Assembly: GCA_035604595.1 (NCBI GenBank) | Contig: DATNIE010000017.1 | Location: 62,001-126,000, forward strand | DNA: 64,000 nucleotides | Origin: CAIKZZ01 sp035604595 | Lineage (GTDB): Bacteria; Pseudomonadota; Gammaproteobacteria; Steroidobacterales; Steroidobacteraceae | Direction of reading: 5' to 3' | Shown: one piece after another, positions 16,647 to 25,936 of the stretch | How the letters are laid out: each line of letters opens with the position of its first letter | Numbering within the stretch: position 1 is the stretch's first letter | Program-made: the position numbers and the translations under genes | The notes under the pieces: generated by a model | Database searches by the model: none | Told to the model about the DNA's origin: nothing | The model's input: only the letters and a program-made list of their open reading frames with translations

Positions 16647-17969
16647 GTGACCGACATAATCGAGCCGCTGCGCGGCATGAACGACGTGCTGCCCGAGGAG
16701 GCGCGCTGGTGGCAGCGCCTCGAGGCAGCGGCGCGCAGCGTATTCGCGCGCTACGGCTACCGCGAGATCCGTGTGCCGCTGCTGGAGCGCACCTCGTTGT
16801 TCAAGCGCGCGATCGGCGAGGACACCGACATCGTCGAGAAGGAGATGTTCACCTTCGACGACCGTGACGGCGACAGCCTGACGCTGCGGCCCGAGGCGAC
16901 CGCCGGCATCGTGCGCGCGGCGATCTCCAACGGCATGGTTCACAACCAGCGCCACCGGCTGTTCACGCTCGGGCCGATGTTCCGCGGCGAACGGCCGCAG
17001 AAGGGGCGCTACCGGCAGTTCCACCAGATCGATGCCGAGGCCTTCGGCTACGAAGGCCCGGACGTCGATGCGGAGCTGATCCTGCTGTCGGCGCGGCTGT
17101 GGCGTGAGCTCGGCATCAGCCGCGTGCGCCTCGAGCTCAATTCGCTCGGTACCGACGCGTCGCGCAGCGCCTATCGCGACGCGCTGCGGACGTACTTCAC
17201 GGCCCACGCCGCCGCGCTCGACGCCGACAGTCGCCGGCGGCTCGGTGGCAATCCGCTGCGGATCCTCGACAGCAAGAACCCGGCGCTCGAGCCGCTGATA
17301 GCAGCCGCGCCGCAGCTCGGCGATTACCTCGACGCGGCCTCGCGCGAGCACTTCGCGGGGCTCAAGGCGCGGCTCGAGGCGGCCGGGGTGGCGTACGTCG
17401 TCAACCCGCGCCTGGTGCGCGGCCTCGACTACTACAGCCGCACGGTGTTCGAGTGGACCACCGACGCGCTCGGGTCACAGAACGCAATCTGCTCCGGCGG
17501 GCGCTACGACGGGCTGGTCGGCCAGCTCGGCGGGACGCCGACGCCGGCGATCGGCTGGGCGCTCGGCATCGAGCGAATCGTGCTGCTGATGCAGGAACTC
17601 GGGCTCACCGCCGCTGCCGAATTCCCGCACGCCTACTGCGTGCTCGCGGGAGCGACGGCTGCCGAGCAGGGGCTCGCGCTCGCCGAACGGCTGCGGGACG
17701 AGCTGCCGTGGTTGCGGCTCGAGACGGACCTCGGCGGTGGCAGCTTCAAGGCCCAGTTCAAGCGTGCCGACAAGAGCGGTGCGCAGGTCGCGATCGTGAT
17801 CGGCGAGGACGAGCTCGCCAGGGGCGTCGCGGCGGTGAAAACCCTGCGTGGCGACGGCGGCCAGCAGCAGTGGCCGCTCGGCGAGCTGGCCGGGCGCCTC
17901 GCGCAGCTGCTCGGCCACGCGCGGCCAGTGGACGATGCCGGCAGCGGTGGGCAAGATCGCGGCCGCTGA
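16647..17969 (+). CDS. hisS: Histidyl-tRNA synthetase
   Basis: Class II aminoacyl-tRNA synthetase charging tRNA-His. The 440-residue product shows motif 1 near REIRVPLLE, motif 2 FTLGPMFRGERPQKGRYRQFHQ (core shown as FRGERPQKGRYRQF), the histidine-A motif LVRGLDYYSRTVFEW and motif 3 GWALGIERI. An anticodon-binding domain occupies about the last 100 residues. The GTG start has AGGAAG upstream. hisS-yfgM-bamB-der is the E. coli order. Confidence 0.96.
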   Translation: MTDIIEPLRGMNDVLPEEARWWQRLEAAARSVFARYGYREIRVPLLERTSLFKRAIGEDTDIVEKEMFTFDDRDGDSLTLRPEATAGIVRAAISNGMVHNQRHRLFTLGPMFRGERPQKGRYRQFHQIDAEAFGYEGPDVDAELILLSARLWRELGISRVRLELNSLGTDASRSAYRDALRTYFTAHAAALDADSRRRLGGNPLRILDSKNPALEPLIAAAPQLGDYLDAASREHFAGLKARLEAAGVAYVVNPRLVRGLDYYSRTVFEWTTDALGSQNAICSGGRYDGLVGQLGGTPTPAIGWALGIERIVLLMQELGLTAAAEFPHAYCVLAGATAAEQGLALAERLRDELPWLRLETDLGGGSFKAQFKRADKSGAQVAIVIGEDELARGVAAVKTLRGDGGQQQWPLGELAGRLAQLLGHARPVDDAGSGGQDRGR

Positions 17970-17999
17970 CAGGCGCAACTCATCAGGCGGGAGAGCTTA

Positions 18000-18683
18000 G
18001 TGGAAGACTATCTGACGGAGCGCGAGCAGATCGAGCAGGTCCGCGGCTGGTTCAAGGAGAACGCACCGTGGGCCATCGCCGGCCTCGTGATCGGCGTCGG
18101 GATGATCGTCGGCTACCAGCAGTACCAGGCCTGGCGCGAGCGGCAGGCGCAGACGGCGAACCAGAAATACGCGGAGCTCCTGGATATGCTGGGGCGTGCG
18201 GACCAGGCCGGTGCGACACGGCTCGTCGCGGAATTGCGGGCGGACTACGCGCGCACGCCGTACGCCGACCTCGGCGAGCTCGGACTGGCGCGGTTCGAGG
18301 TCGAGTCCAACCAGCTCGTCGATGCCGAGAAGCATCTCGACAGCGTCATGCAGACCTCGCGCGACCCGGAACTCCGGGTCATCGCGCGCCTGCGACTCGC
18401 GCGCGTGCAGCGCGCCGACGGCAAGCCGGACGTGGCGCTTGCGACGCTGACGGCGGCGCCGACCGGAGCCGACAGCCCGGCCTATGCCGAGGCGCGCGGC
18501 GATGCCCTCGCCGACAAAGGTGACCGCAACGGTGCGCTGGCCGCATGGGGCGCGGCGCTGGCCGGGAGTACCGAGGGGACCGGTGACCGCGATCTGCTCG
18601 AGCTCAAGATCGCATCGCTCGGCGGTGCGCCGCCGGCCGCGAAGCCGGCTGCGGCGCCGGCGGCCGCGGGCGCCAAGCCATGA
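18000..18683 (+). CDS. yfgM: YfgM-type ancillary SecYEG translocon subunit
   Basis: Inner-membrane TPR protein; in E. coli YfgM binds PpiD at the SecYEG exit. The 227 residues have a short cytoplasmic N-terminus (YLTEREQIEQVRGWFKEN), one membrane helix (about 24-42, WAIAGLVIGVGMIVGYQQY) and a periplasmic TPR domain. The C-terminal tail is rich in Ala and Pro. The GTG start is preceded by GGGAGAG. The stop overlaps the bamB start by 4 nt. Confidence 0.88.
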   Translation: MEDYLTEREQIEQVRGWFKENAPWAIAGLVIGVGMIVGYQQYQAWRERQAQTANQKYAELLDMLGRADQAGATRLVAELRADYARTPYADLGELGLARFEVESNQLVDAEKHLDSVMQTSRDPELRVIARLRLARVQRADGKPDVALATLTAAPTGADSPAYAEARGDALADKGDRNGALAAWGAALAGSTEGTGDRDLLELKIASLGGAPPAAKPAAAPAAAGAKP

Positions 18684-19837
18684 GGCACCTGCCGCGCCTG
18701 ACACTCGCGACCACCTGGCTGGTGCTCGCCTGCGCGCTGGTTGCCTGCTCGAAGGACAAGGACGTCGAGCCGCCGGCCGCGCTGGTCGCTATCGATGCAC
18801 GACTGTCCGTGCAGCGCCTGTGGGAGGTGAGCCTCGGCGGCAAGGATCGTGCGCTACGGCTCGCGCTCGCGCCTGCAGTCGACGGCGGGCGGCTGTATGC
18901 GGCCGGTGCCGATGGCTATGTGCACGCGCTCGATGCGGCCTCGGGTCGCAGCCTGTGGCGCACCAAGACCAAACTCGCCCTGTCGGCGGGCCCGGCGGTC
19001 GGTCAGGGAATCGTGGTCGCCGGCGCGAGCGACGGACAGGTCGTCGCGCTCGATGCGGCGACCGGGGCGAAGCGCTGGCAGGTGCGAGTCACCGGCGAGG
19101 TGCTCGCGACGCCGGTCATCACGGCGCAGGCCGTCGTGATCAGGACCGTCGACGGCCGGATCCGGGCGCTCGCGCCCGACACGGGCCGCGAGCGATGGAG
19201 CAACGAGCAGACGGTGCCCAGGCTGTCGCTGCGGGGGACCTCGAGCCCGGTGCTCGCCGGCGATACCGTCATCTGCGGCTTCGACAACGGCAAGGTGGCG
19301 GCCTACGCGATCGCGACCGGCGATACTCTGTGGGAGACGGCCGTCAGTCCGCCGCGCGGCAAGACCGAGCTTGAGCGGCTGGTCGACATCGATGGTCGCA
19401 TCGAGGTCTCGGGGCACGACGTGTTCGTCGCCGGCTTCCAGGGGCGGATCGCGATGCTGGCGCTCGACTCCGGCCAGATATGGTGGTCGCGCGACCTGTC
19501 GAGCGACCGGGGTGTGGTGCTCGACGGCGAAACGCTGTACGTCACGACGGCCGACAGCAGCGTACAGGCGCTCAGGCGGCGCGACGGCACGCCACTGTGG
19601 CAGCAGGACCGGCTGGTGCGCCGCGGGCTCACCGCTCCGACGGTCGACGGTGATGCGATCGTCGTCGCCGACTTCCAGGGATTCGTCCACTGGCTCGACC
19701 GGGCGAGCGGCGCACTCGTCGGGCGCATCGGGACCCACAAGGGGCGCGTGACCAACGCGCCGGTGGTCGCGAACGGAATCGTCTACCTGCAGACCGACGC
19801 GGGGCGCGTGTACGCGCTGCGCGCGCGCGCGCGCTGA
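18680..19837 (+). CDS. bamB: Outer-membrane assembly lipoprotein BamB
   Basis: Lipoprotein subunit of the BAM complex that inserts beta-barrel proteins in the outer membrane. The 385-residue product has a lipoprotein signal ending LVAC (lipid cysteine about residue 23). An eight-bladed propeller of PQQ-like repeats follows, seen as recurring ALDAASGRSLW, ALDAATGAKRW and LAPDTGRERW. Position between yfgM and der agrees with E. coli. A short run of repeated CGCG just before the stop gives RARAR at the C-terminus. Confidence 0.94.
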   Translation: MRHLPRLTLATTWLVLACALVACSKDKDVEPPAALVAIDARLSVQRLWEVSLGGKDRALRLALAPAVDGGRLYAAGADGYVHALDAASGRSLWRTKTKLALSAGPAVGQGIVVAGASDGQVVALDAATGAKRWQVRVTGEVLATPVITAQAVVIRTVDGRIRALAPDTGRERWSNEQTVPRLSLRGTSSPVLAGDTVICGFDNGKVAAYAIATGDTLWETAVSPPRGKTELERLVDIDGRIEVSGHDVFVAGFQGRIAMLALDSGQIWWSRDLSSDRGVVLDGETLYVTTADSSVQALRRRDGTPLWQQDRLVRRGLTAPTVDGDAIVVADFQGFVHWLDRASGALVGRIGTHKGRVTNAPVVANGIVYLQTDAGRVYALRARAR

Positions 19838-19859
19838 TGGGACTCGGCAGGAGCTCCCG

Positions 19860-21248
19860 ATGCTGCCGGTCATCGCGCTCGTGGGGCGGCCCAACGTCGG
19901 CAAGTCGACGCTGTTTAACGTGCTCACCGGTACCCGCGATGCCCTCGTCGCCGACCTGCCGGGACTGACGCGCGACCGGCAATACGGCTTCGGCCGCCGC
20001 GGCGGCCACTACATCGTCATCGACACCGGCGGACTCGTCGAGTCGCCCGGCGGGCTCGAGGCGCTGATGGCGGCGCAGACCGAGCGTGCCGTCGCCGAAG
20101 CTGACCGGGTCGTGCTGCTCGTCGATGCGCGGGCGGGACCCACGCCCGCCGATCGCTACGTGGCCGAACGGCTGCGCCGCCTTGGCAAGACGGTGCTCGT
20201 CGCGGCCAACAAATGCGAGGGGCTGGATCCCGAACTCGCCGCGCTCGAATTCCATGCGCTCGGGCTCGGTGCGCCGCTGCCGGTCGCCGCGGCGCACGGC
20301 GAGGGGATCGACGCGCTGACCGCCGCCATGCTGGCCGGCCTCGCGTCCGTGGAACCCGCCGCGGCCGAGGGACCGGTCGAGGCGATCCGGATCGCCGTCG
20401 TCGGCCGCCCGAACGTCGGCAAGTCGACGCTGATCAACCGGCTGATCGGCGAGGAGCGCCTGGTCGCGTTCGACGAGCCGGGCACGACGCGTGACAGCGT
20501 GCACGTGCCCTTCGAGCGCGATGGGAGGGGCTACGTGCTGATCGACACTGCCGGAATCAGGCGTCGCGCGCGCGTCGAGGGGGCGGTCGAGAAGTTCAGC
20601 GTCGTCAAGGCGCTGCAGGCGATTGACGAGGCCCACGTGGTGATCGGCGTCCTCGACGCCCACGAGACCATCGCCGAGCAGGACGCGACGCTGCTCGGTC
20701 ACGTCGCCGAGCGCGGCCGCGCGCTGATCCTCGTGGTGAATAAGTGGGACCACATCCCGCCGGAGCAGCGCGACCACATCCGCAACCAGCTGAACCTGAA
20801 GCTGCCATTCCTCGACTTTGCGCCGCGGCATTTCATTTCGGCGCTACACGGCAGCGGGGTCGGTGACCTGCTGGGCGCCGCGCGCCACGCGGCCGAGGCG
20901 GCATTGCGGGACCTGCCGACGCCGGAACTGACGCGCGTGCTCGAGAGAGCACTCGAAGCGCACCAGCCACCGCTGGTGCGCGGCCGGCGCATCAAGCTGC
21001 GTTACGCCCACCAGGGTGGCCGCAATCCGCCGCTGATCGTCGTGCACGGCAACCAGGTGCAGCACGTGCCGGAGGCGTTCCGGCGCTATCTCGTCAACAC
21101 GTTCCGCGAGGCGTTCCGGCTGCACGGCACCCCGGTGCGCGTCGAGTTCCGCTCCGACACCAACCCGTTCGCCGGGCGCCGCAATGAGCTCACCGAGCGC
21201 CAGCGAAAGAAGCGCCAGCGGCTGGTGCGGCACGTCCGCCAGCGCTGA
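19860..21248 (+). CDS. der: Double-GTPase ribosome assembly factor Der (EngA)
   Basis: Essential 50S-subunit assembly GTPase with two tandem G domains. The 462-residue product contains two identical P-loops GRPNVGKST (about residues 8 and 181), G3 motifs DTGG and DTAGI, and G4 motifs NKCEG and NKWD. A C-terminal KH-like domain follows (IKLRYAHQGGRNPP). It begins 22 nt after bamB. It is convergent with xseA 48 nt away. Confidence 0.97.
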   Translation: MLPVIALVGRPNVGKSTLFNVLTGTRDALVADLPGLTRDRQYGFGRRGGHYIVIDTGGLVESPGGLEALMAAQTERAVAEADRVVLLVDARAGPTPADRYVAERLRRLGKTVLVAANKCEGLDPELAALEFHALGLGAPLPVAAAHGEGIDALTAAMLAGLASVEPAAAEGPVEAIRIAVVGRPNVGKSTLINRLIGEERLVAFDEPGTTRDSVHVPFERDGRGYVLIDTAGIRRRARVEGAVEKFSVVKALQAIDEAHVVIGVLDAHETIAEQDATLLGHVAERGRALILVVNKWDHIPPEQRDHIRNQLNLKLPFLDFAPRHFISALHGSGVGDLLGAARHAAEAALRDLPTPELTRVLERALEAHQPPLVRGRRIKLRYAHQGGRNPPLIVVHGNQVQHVPEAFRRYLVNTFREAFRLHGTPVRVEFRSDTNPFAGRRNELTERQRKKRQRLVRHVRQR

Positions 21249-21296
21249 CGGGCGGTGCGCGGACTCCGGCGCGGCACCCGGGCCCGGCGGTGCTGC

Positions 21297-22517
21297 TCAG
21301 TCCTCGATCCGCGTGACGGTGGCGTGCACCGTGCCCTCCCCGGTCCGGGCGGCAACGGCCTCGCCCGGCGCCACCTCGCGGGCCGCGCGCACCAGGCGGC
21401 CGTCGGCGGTGAGCAGGATCGCGTAGCCGCGCCCCAGGGTCGCGAGCGGGCTCACCGCATTGAGCGTCCGCCCCGCCGCGAGCAGGCGGGCGCGAGCGGC
21501 AGCCAGCGCTGCGCCGAGCGCGCGGCCGAGTCGCGCCTCGAGTTCGTCGAGGCGCTGCGCACGCAGCGTGAGGCGCTCGCGCGGATGAACGCGCGCGAGG
21601 CGCATCGTGAGCCAATTGAGCCGCTCGCGGCAGTGGGCGGCGCGGCGCCGCCACGCGCCCGCGAGCCGTGCGGCGCTCGCCGCGAGCGCCCGCAGCCACT
21701 CGGCGTGGTCCGGTACCGCGAGCTCGGCGGCCCCGGACGGCGTCGGCGCGCGCACGTCCGCCGCGAAGTCGGCAATCGTGACATCGACCTCGTGGCCGAT
21801 GCCGGCGACCACCGGAATCCGGCAGTCACGGATCGCCCGCGCGACGAGCTCCTCATTGAATGCCCACAGGTCTTCGAGCGAACCGCCGCCGCGGGCGAGT
21901 ATCAGCACGTCGACCTCGGCGCGGGCGCTCGCGCGGCGGATGGCGCCGGCGATCTCGATGGCGGCGCCCGCGCCCTGGACCGGCACCGGGTAGATGAGCA
22001 CCGGCACCGCCGCGAAGCGGCGCTGCAGGACGTGCAGGATGTCGCGGATCGCGGCCCCGCTCGGCGAGGTGATGACGCCGATGCGGCGCGGCAGGCGTGG
22101 GAGCGCCCGCTTGACGGCCGCATCGAACAGCCCCTCCGCCGCCAGCCGTGTCTTCAATTCCTCGAAGCGGCGCCGCAGGGCGCCTTCGCCGGCCTCCTCG
22201 AGGTGCTCGACGATCAGCTGGTAGTCGCCACGCGGCTCGTAGAGGCTGACGCGCGCCCGGACGAGGACCTGCAGACCGTCGCGCGGGGCGACCCGCACCC
22301 GCAGGTTCGCGCTGCGAAACATCGCGCAGCGCACCTGTGCCCCGGAATCCTTCAGGCTGAAGTACCAGTGACCCGACGACGGACGGGCGAGGTTCGACAC
22401 CTCGCCCTCGACCCACAGCGCCGGCAGGCCCGCATCCAGCAGCGCCCGCACCTCGCGGTTCAAACGCGTCACGCTGTAGATATCGCGTCCGGCGGCGGCG
22501 TCGGAGGAGCGGTCCAT
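21297..22517 (-). CDS. xseA: Exodeoxyribonuclease VII large subunit
   Basis: Catalytic subunit of ExoVII, which degrades single-stranded DNA to oligonucleotides. The 406-residue product has the N-terminal OB-fold (YSVTRLNREVRALL, LWVEGEVSNLARPSSGHWYF) and the catalytic domain signatures GVITSPSGAAIRDI and ILARGGGSLEDLWAFN. The protein is shorter than E. coli XseA (456), mainly in the coiled-coil region. xseB lies elsewhere in this window (57.6 kb). xseA is divergent from guaB. Confidence 0.94.
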   Translation of the reverse strand: MDRSSDAAAGRDIYSVTRLNREVRALLDAGLPALWVEGEVSNLARPSSGHWYFSLKDSGAQVRCAMFRSANLRVRVAPRDGLQVLVRARVSLYEPRGDYQLIVEHLEEAGEGALRRRFEELKTRLAAEGLFDAAVKRALPRLPRRIGVITSPSGAAIRDILHVLQRRFAAVPVLIYPVPVQGAGAAIEIAGAIRRASARAEVDVLILARGGGSLEDLWAFNEELVARAIRDCRIPVVAGIGHEVDVTIADFAADVRAPTPSGAAELAVPDHAEWLRALAASAARLAGAWRRRAAHCRERLNWLTMRLARVHPRERLTLRAQRLDELEARLGRALGAALAAARARLLAAGRTLNAVSPLATLGRGYAILLTADGRLVRAAREVAPGEAVAARTGEGTVHATVTRIED

Positions 22518-22546
22518 GGCCCATCTTAACGCGTTGCGCGCGCAGG

Positions 22547-22575
22547 TTTACCGGCGCCACGCCGATGGGTACAAT
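22547..22575 (+). promoter_or_regulatory. Probable sigma70 promoter for guaBA
   Basis: TTTACC (22547-22552) and TACAAT (22570-22575) are 17 nt apart, with 4/6 and 5/6 consensus matches. The position is right for a leader of about 75 nt ahead of guaB. The region is divergent from xseA. Confidence 0.5.
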
Positions 22576-22659
22576 GCCCGGCTTTACTCAAGGCTCCCCG
22601 GCGGAGCACGCAGGCGACGCACCGGCCCCGCCGCAGGATCCAGCGGCAGAGGGCTGTCC

Positions 22660-24129
22660 ATGCGAATCGACCACGAAGCACTCACTTTTGACGACGTGCT
22701 GCTGGTGCCGGCGTACTCCGAGGTGCTGCCGGGCGAGGTCGATCTGTCGACGCGCCTGACGCGCAACATCCGCCTCAACCTGCCGATCCTGTCCGCGGCG
22801 ATGGATACCGTGACCGAGGGCCGCCTCGCGATCACCATCGCCCAGGAAGGCGGCATCGGCATCGTCCACAAGAACATGACCGCCGGCGCGCAGGCTCGCG
22901 AGGTGCTGCGGGTCAAGAAGTACGAGAGCGGCGTGATCTCCGATCCCATCACCGTCACGCCGGACAAGACCATCCGCGAGGTCATCGAGCTGACTCGCGC
23001 CAAGGGAATATCCGGCGTCCCGGTCGTGACCACCGACAGCGAGGTGGTCGGCATCGTCACCCACCGCGATCTTAGGTTCGAGCAGCGCTACGACGCACCG
23101 GTGGCGACCGTCATGACGCCGAAGGACCGGCTGATCACCGTGCGCGAGAACGCGCCCAAGGATGAGGTGCTGCTGCTGCTGCACCGGCACCGCATCGAGA
23201 AGGTGCTGGTGGTCGATGCGGCCGGCCGGCTCAAGGGCATGATCACGGTCAAGGACTTCCAGAAGGCAACGGAATTCCCGCGCGCGTGCAAGGACGGCAG
23301 CGGCCGGCTCCGGGTCGGCGCCGCGATCGGCACCAGCCCCGACACGCTCGACCGCGTGGCCCAGCTGCGGGAGGCCGGCGTCGACGTCGTGGTCGTCGAC
23401 ACCTCCCACGGACACTCGCGCGGCGTGCTCGCGATGGTGACCCGGGTCAAGAAGGCGTATCCGGCCCTCGAGGTGATCGGCGGCAACATCGTCACGCCCG
23501 AGGGGGCGCACGCGCTCGTCGATGCCGGCGCGGACGGCGTCAAGGTCGGCATCGGCCCCGGCTCGATCTGCACGACGCGGGTCGTGGCCGGCGTCGGGGT
23601 ACCGCAGATCAGCGCGGTCGCGAACGTGGCCGCGGCGCTCGCCAAGAACGGCGTGCCGCTGATCGCCGACGGCGGCATCCGCTTCTCGGGTGATCTCGCC
23701 AAGGCGCTCGCCGCCGGCGCGCATTCGGTGATGATCGGCGGGCTGTTCGCCGGCACCGAGGAGTCGCCGGGCGAGGTCGAGCTCTATCAGGGGGCCTCCT
23801 ACAAGTCCTACCGCGGCATGGGATCGCTCGGTGCAATGGCGCAGCGCCACGGCTCGTCGGACCGTTACTTCCAGGACACGACCACCGAGCTCGAAAAGCT
23901 CGTGCCCGAGGGCATCGAGGGCCGCGTGCCCTACAAGGGCAGTATCGTCGCCATCCTGCATCAGCTTGCGGGAGGGCTGCGGGCCGCGATGGGCTACACC
24001 GGCAGCGCCAGCATCGAGGACCTGCGGTCGCGGCCGCGGTTCGTGCGCATCACCAACGCCGGCGTGCGCGAGAGCCACGTGCACGACGTGACGATCACCA
24101 AGGAAGCGCCCAACTACCGGATCAGCTGA
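22660..24129 (+). CDS. guaB: IMP dehydrogenase GuaB
   Basis: Oxidises IMP to XMP, the first committed step to GMP. The 489-residue product has a (beta/alpha)8 barrel with two inserted CBS domains (about residues 95-205, including VTHRDLRFE and RLKGMITVKD). The active-site loop GPGSICTTR contains the catalytic cysteine. ADGGIRFSGD and GSLGAM mark the IMP site. ATG 22660 has AGAGGG upstream. guaA follows after 3 nt. Confidence 0.97.
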   Translation: MRIDHEALTFDDVLLVPAYSEVLPGEVDLSTRLTRNIRLNLPILSAAMDTVTEGRLAITIAQEGGIGIVHKNMTAGAQAREVLRVKKYESGVISDPITVTPDKTIREVIELTRAKGISGVPVVTTDSEVVGIVTHRDLRFEQRYDAPVATVMTPKDRLITVRENAPKDEVLLLLHRHRIEKVLVVDAAGRLKGMITVKDFQKATEFPRACKDGSGRLRVGAAIGTSPDTLDRVAQLREAGVDVVVVDTSHGHSRGVLAMVTRVKKAYPALEVIGGNIVTPEGAHALVDAGADGVKVGIGPGSICTTRVVAGVGVPQISAVANVAAALAKNGVPLIADGGIRFSGDLAKALAAGAHSVMIGGLFAGTEESPGEVELYQGASYKSYRGMGSLGAMAQRHGSSDRYFQDTTTELEKLVPEGIEGRVPYKGSIVAILHQLAGGLRAAMGYTGSASIEDLRSRPRFVRITNAGVRESHVHDVTITKEAPNYRIS

Positions 24130-24132
24130 CCT

Positions 24133-25740
24133 GTGAGCCACCTGCCCGCCGGACCGTCCGACAGCCCGCGCGACATCCACGCGCACCGCATCCTGATCCT
24201 CGACTTTGGTGCGCAGTACACGCAGCTGATCGCACGGCGGGTCCGTGAGCTCGGCGTCTACTGTGAGATCCATCCCTGGGATGTCGAGGAGGCGACGGTG
24301 CGGGCGTTCGGCGCCCGCGGCATCATCCTGTCGGGCGGGCCCGAGTCGGTCGCCTCCGAGGCATCGCCGCGCGCGCCGGCCGCGGTATTCGCGCTCGGCG
24401 TGCCGGTGCTCGGCATCTGCTACGGGATGCAGACGATGGCGGCCCAGCTCGGCGGGCGCGTCGCGCCCTCGACCCACCGGGAATTCGGCTACGCGGAAGT
24501 CGAGGCGGCCGCCGACGCCGTACTGCTGGGCGGTATCGCCGACCGACCCGCCGCAGGGGGCGGCGGCCTGCTCGATGTATGGATGAGCCACGGCGACCGC
24601 GTCGAGCAACTGCCGCCGGGGTTTCGCGCGACGGCGCGATCGGCGAACGCGCCGCTCGCGGCGATGGAAGACCCGGCACGACGATTTTTCGGCGTGCAGT
24701 TCCACCCGGAAGTGACGCATACGCGCCAGGGCGCGCGGCTGCTCGAGCGCTTCGTGCGCGAGATCGCCGCCTGCGATGCCCTGTGGGATGCCGGTCACAT
24801 CGCCGCCGATGCCATCGCGCGAGTCCGCGCTCAGGTCGGTTCCGGCCAGGTGCTGCTCGGGCTCTCCGGCGGCGTCGACTCGGCGGTCGTCGCGGCGCTG
24901 CTGCACCGCGCGATCGGAGCGCAGCTCACGTGCGTGTTCGTCGATCACGGCCTGCTGCGGCTCAACGAGGGCGACGAGGTCATGGCGACCTTCGCCGAGC
25001 ACATGGGCGTCAAGGTCATCCGGGTCGACGCGGGCGAGCGCTTCCTCGCGGCGCTCGCCGGCGTCGAGGACCCGGAGCACAAGCGCCGGATCATCGGCGG
25101 GCTGTTCGTCGAGGTGTTCGACGAGGAGGCCCGCAAGCTCGCGGGCATCCGTTTTCTCGCGCAGGGCACGATCTACCCGGACGTGATCGAGTCGGCGGGC
25201 GCCAAGACGGGCAAGGCGCACGTGATCAAGTCGCACCACAACGTCGGCGGCCTGCCCGCCAAGATGCACCTCACGCTGATCGAGCCGCTCCGCGAGCTGT
25301 TCAAGGACGAAGTGCGGCGCCTCGGGCTCGAGCTCGGCCTGCCGCGCTCGATGGTGTTCCGCCACCCGTTTCCGGGCCCCGGGCTCGGGGTGCGGATCCT
25401 GGGTGCGGTCACGCGCGCAGCTGCCGATCTGCTGCGCCACGCCGACTCGATCTACATCGACGAGCTGCGTCGCCACAATCTGTACGACCAGGTGAGCCAG
25501 GCCTTCGCGGTGTTCCTGCCGGTGCGTTCGGTCGCCGTGATGGGCGACGGCCGAAAATACGACTGGGTCATCGCGCTCAGGGCGGTCGAGACGGTCGACT
25601 TCATGACGGCGCACTGGGCACGCCTGCCGTACGATTTCCTCGACCATGTCTCGCGCCGGATCGTCAACGAGGTGGCGGGCGTCTCGCGGGTCGTCTACGA
25701 CGTTTCGGGCAAGCCGCCGGCAACGATCGAGTGGGAGTGA
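24133..25740 (+). CDS. guaA: GMP synthase (glutamine-hydrolysing) GuaA
   Basis: Converts XMP to GMP with ammonia from glutamine. The 535-residue product has a class I glutamine amidotransferase domain (nucleophile Cys in LGICYGMQ, His and Glu in FHPEVTHT) and an ATP-pyrophosphatase domain with P-loop GLSGGVDSAV. The C-terminal dimerisation domain ends IEWE as usual. The GTG start at 24133 gives an N-terminal extension of about 16 residues before HRILILDFGAQ; no better start is seen. In E. coli guaA is near tadA; here a toxin-antitoxin insertion separates them. Confidence 0.97.
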   Translation: MSHLPAGPSDSPRDIHAHRILILDFGAQYTQLIARRVRELGVYCEIHPWDVEEATVRAFGARGIILSGGPESVASEASPRAPAAVFALGVPVLGICYGMQTMAAQLGGRVAPSTHREFGYAEVEAAADAVLLGGIADRPAAGGGGLLDVWMSHGDRVEQLPPGFRATARSANAPLAAMEDPARRFFGVQFHPEVTHTRQGARLLERFVREIAACDALWDAGHIAADAIARVRAQVGSGQVLLGLSGGVDSAVVAALLHRAIGAQLTCVFVDHGLLRLNEGDEVMATFAEHMGVKVIRVDAGERFLAALAGVEDPEHKRRIIGGLFVEVFDEEARKLAGIRFLAQGTIYPDVIESAGAKTGKAHVIKSHHNVGGLPAKMHLTLIEPLRELFKDEVRRLGLELGLPRSMVFRHPFPGPGLGVRILGAVTRAAADLLRHADSIYIDELRRHNLYDQVSQAFAVFLPVRSVAVMGDGRKYDWVIALRAVETVDFMTAHWARLPYDFLDHVSRRIVNEVAGVSRVVYDVSGKPPATIEWE

Positions 25741-25765
25741 CCGGAAGCGCCTATTCCCAGGCGCC

Positions 25766-25936
25766 AGATAATCACGTGCCTCGTTAATCACGGAGATCGT
25801 TAATAACGTTTATCGTTAATAACTAATACCGTTAATAACGAAATACGATACCATCTAATATAATTAGTGACGGACCTCGTTAATAACGGGATACGTTAAG
25901 CACACTTGATGTTAATCACGTAATGCGTTACCATTG
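25766..25936 (+). repeat. AT-rich tandem array, 16-bp period, palindromic core CGTTAATAACG
   Basis: Eleven units start every 16 nt: 25766, 25782, 25798, 25814, 25830, 25846, 25862, 25878, 25894, 25910 and 25926. The 11-bp core CGTTA-A-TAACG is a palindrome with one central base. It is perfect at 25798, 25830 and 25878. Units at 25782, 25814 and 25910 differ at one or two bases, and the rest match 6 to 9 of 11. The 5-nt linkers differ in sequence. TAACG-N5-CGTTA across linkers makes a second set of dyads. Positions 25801-25860 are 75% A+T in a GC-rich genome. The last unit runs into the first codons of the toxin frame. Confidence 0.85.

Noticed and set aside
22588..25791. Very long open frame antisense to guaB and guaA
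   Set aside because: Its codons are the complement of two certain genes, the composition is Arg/His/Asp-rich low complexity, and no domain was recognised. This is typical of antisense frames in GC-rich DNA.
25766..25936. The 16-bp array as a CRISPR
   Set aside because: The repeat core is only 11 bp and linkers are 5 bp, far below CRISPR repeat and spacer lengths; no cas genes are present.
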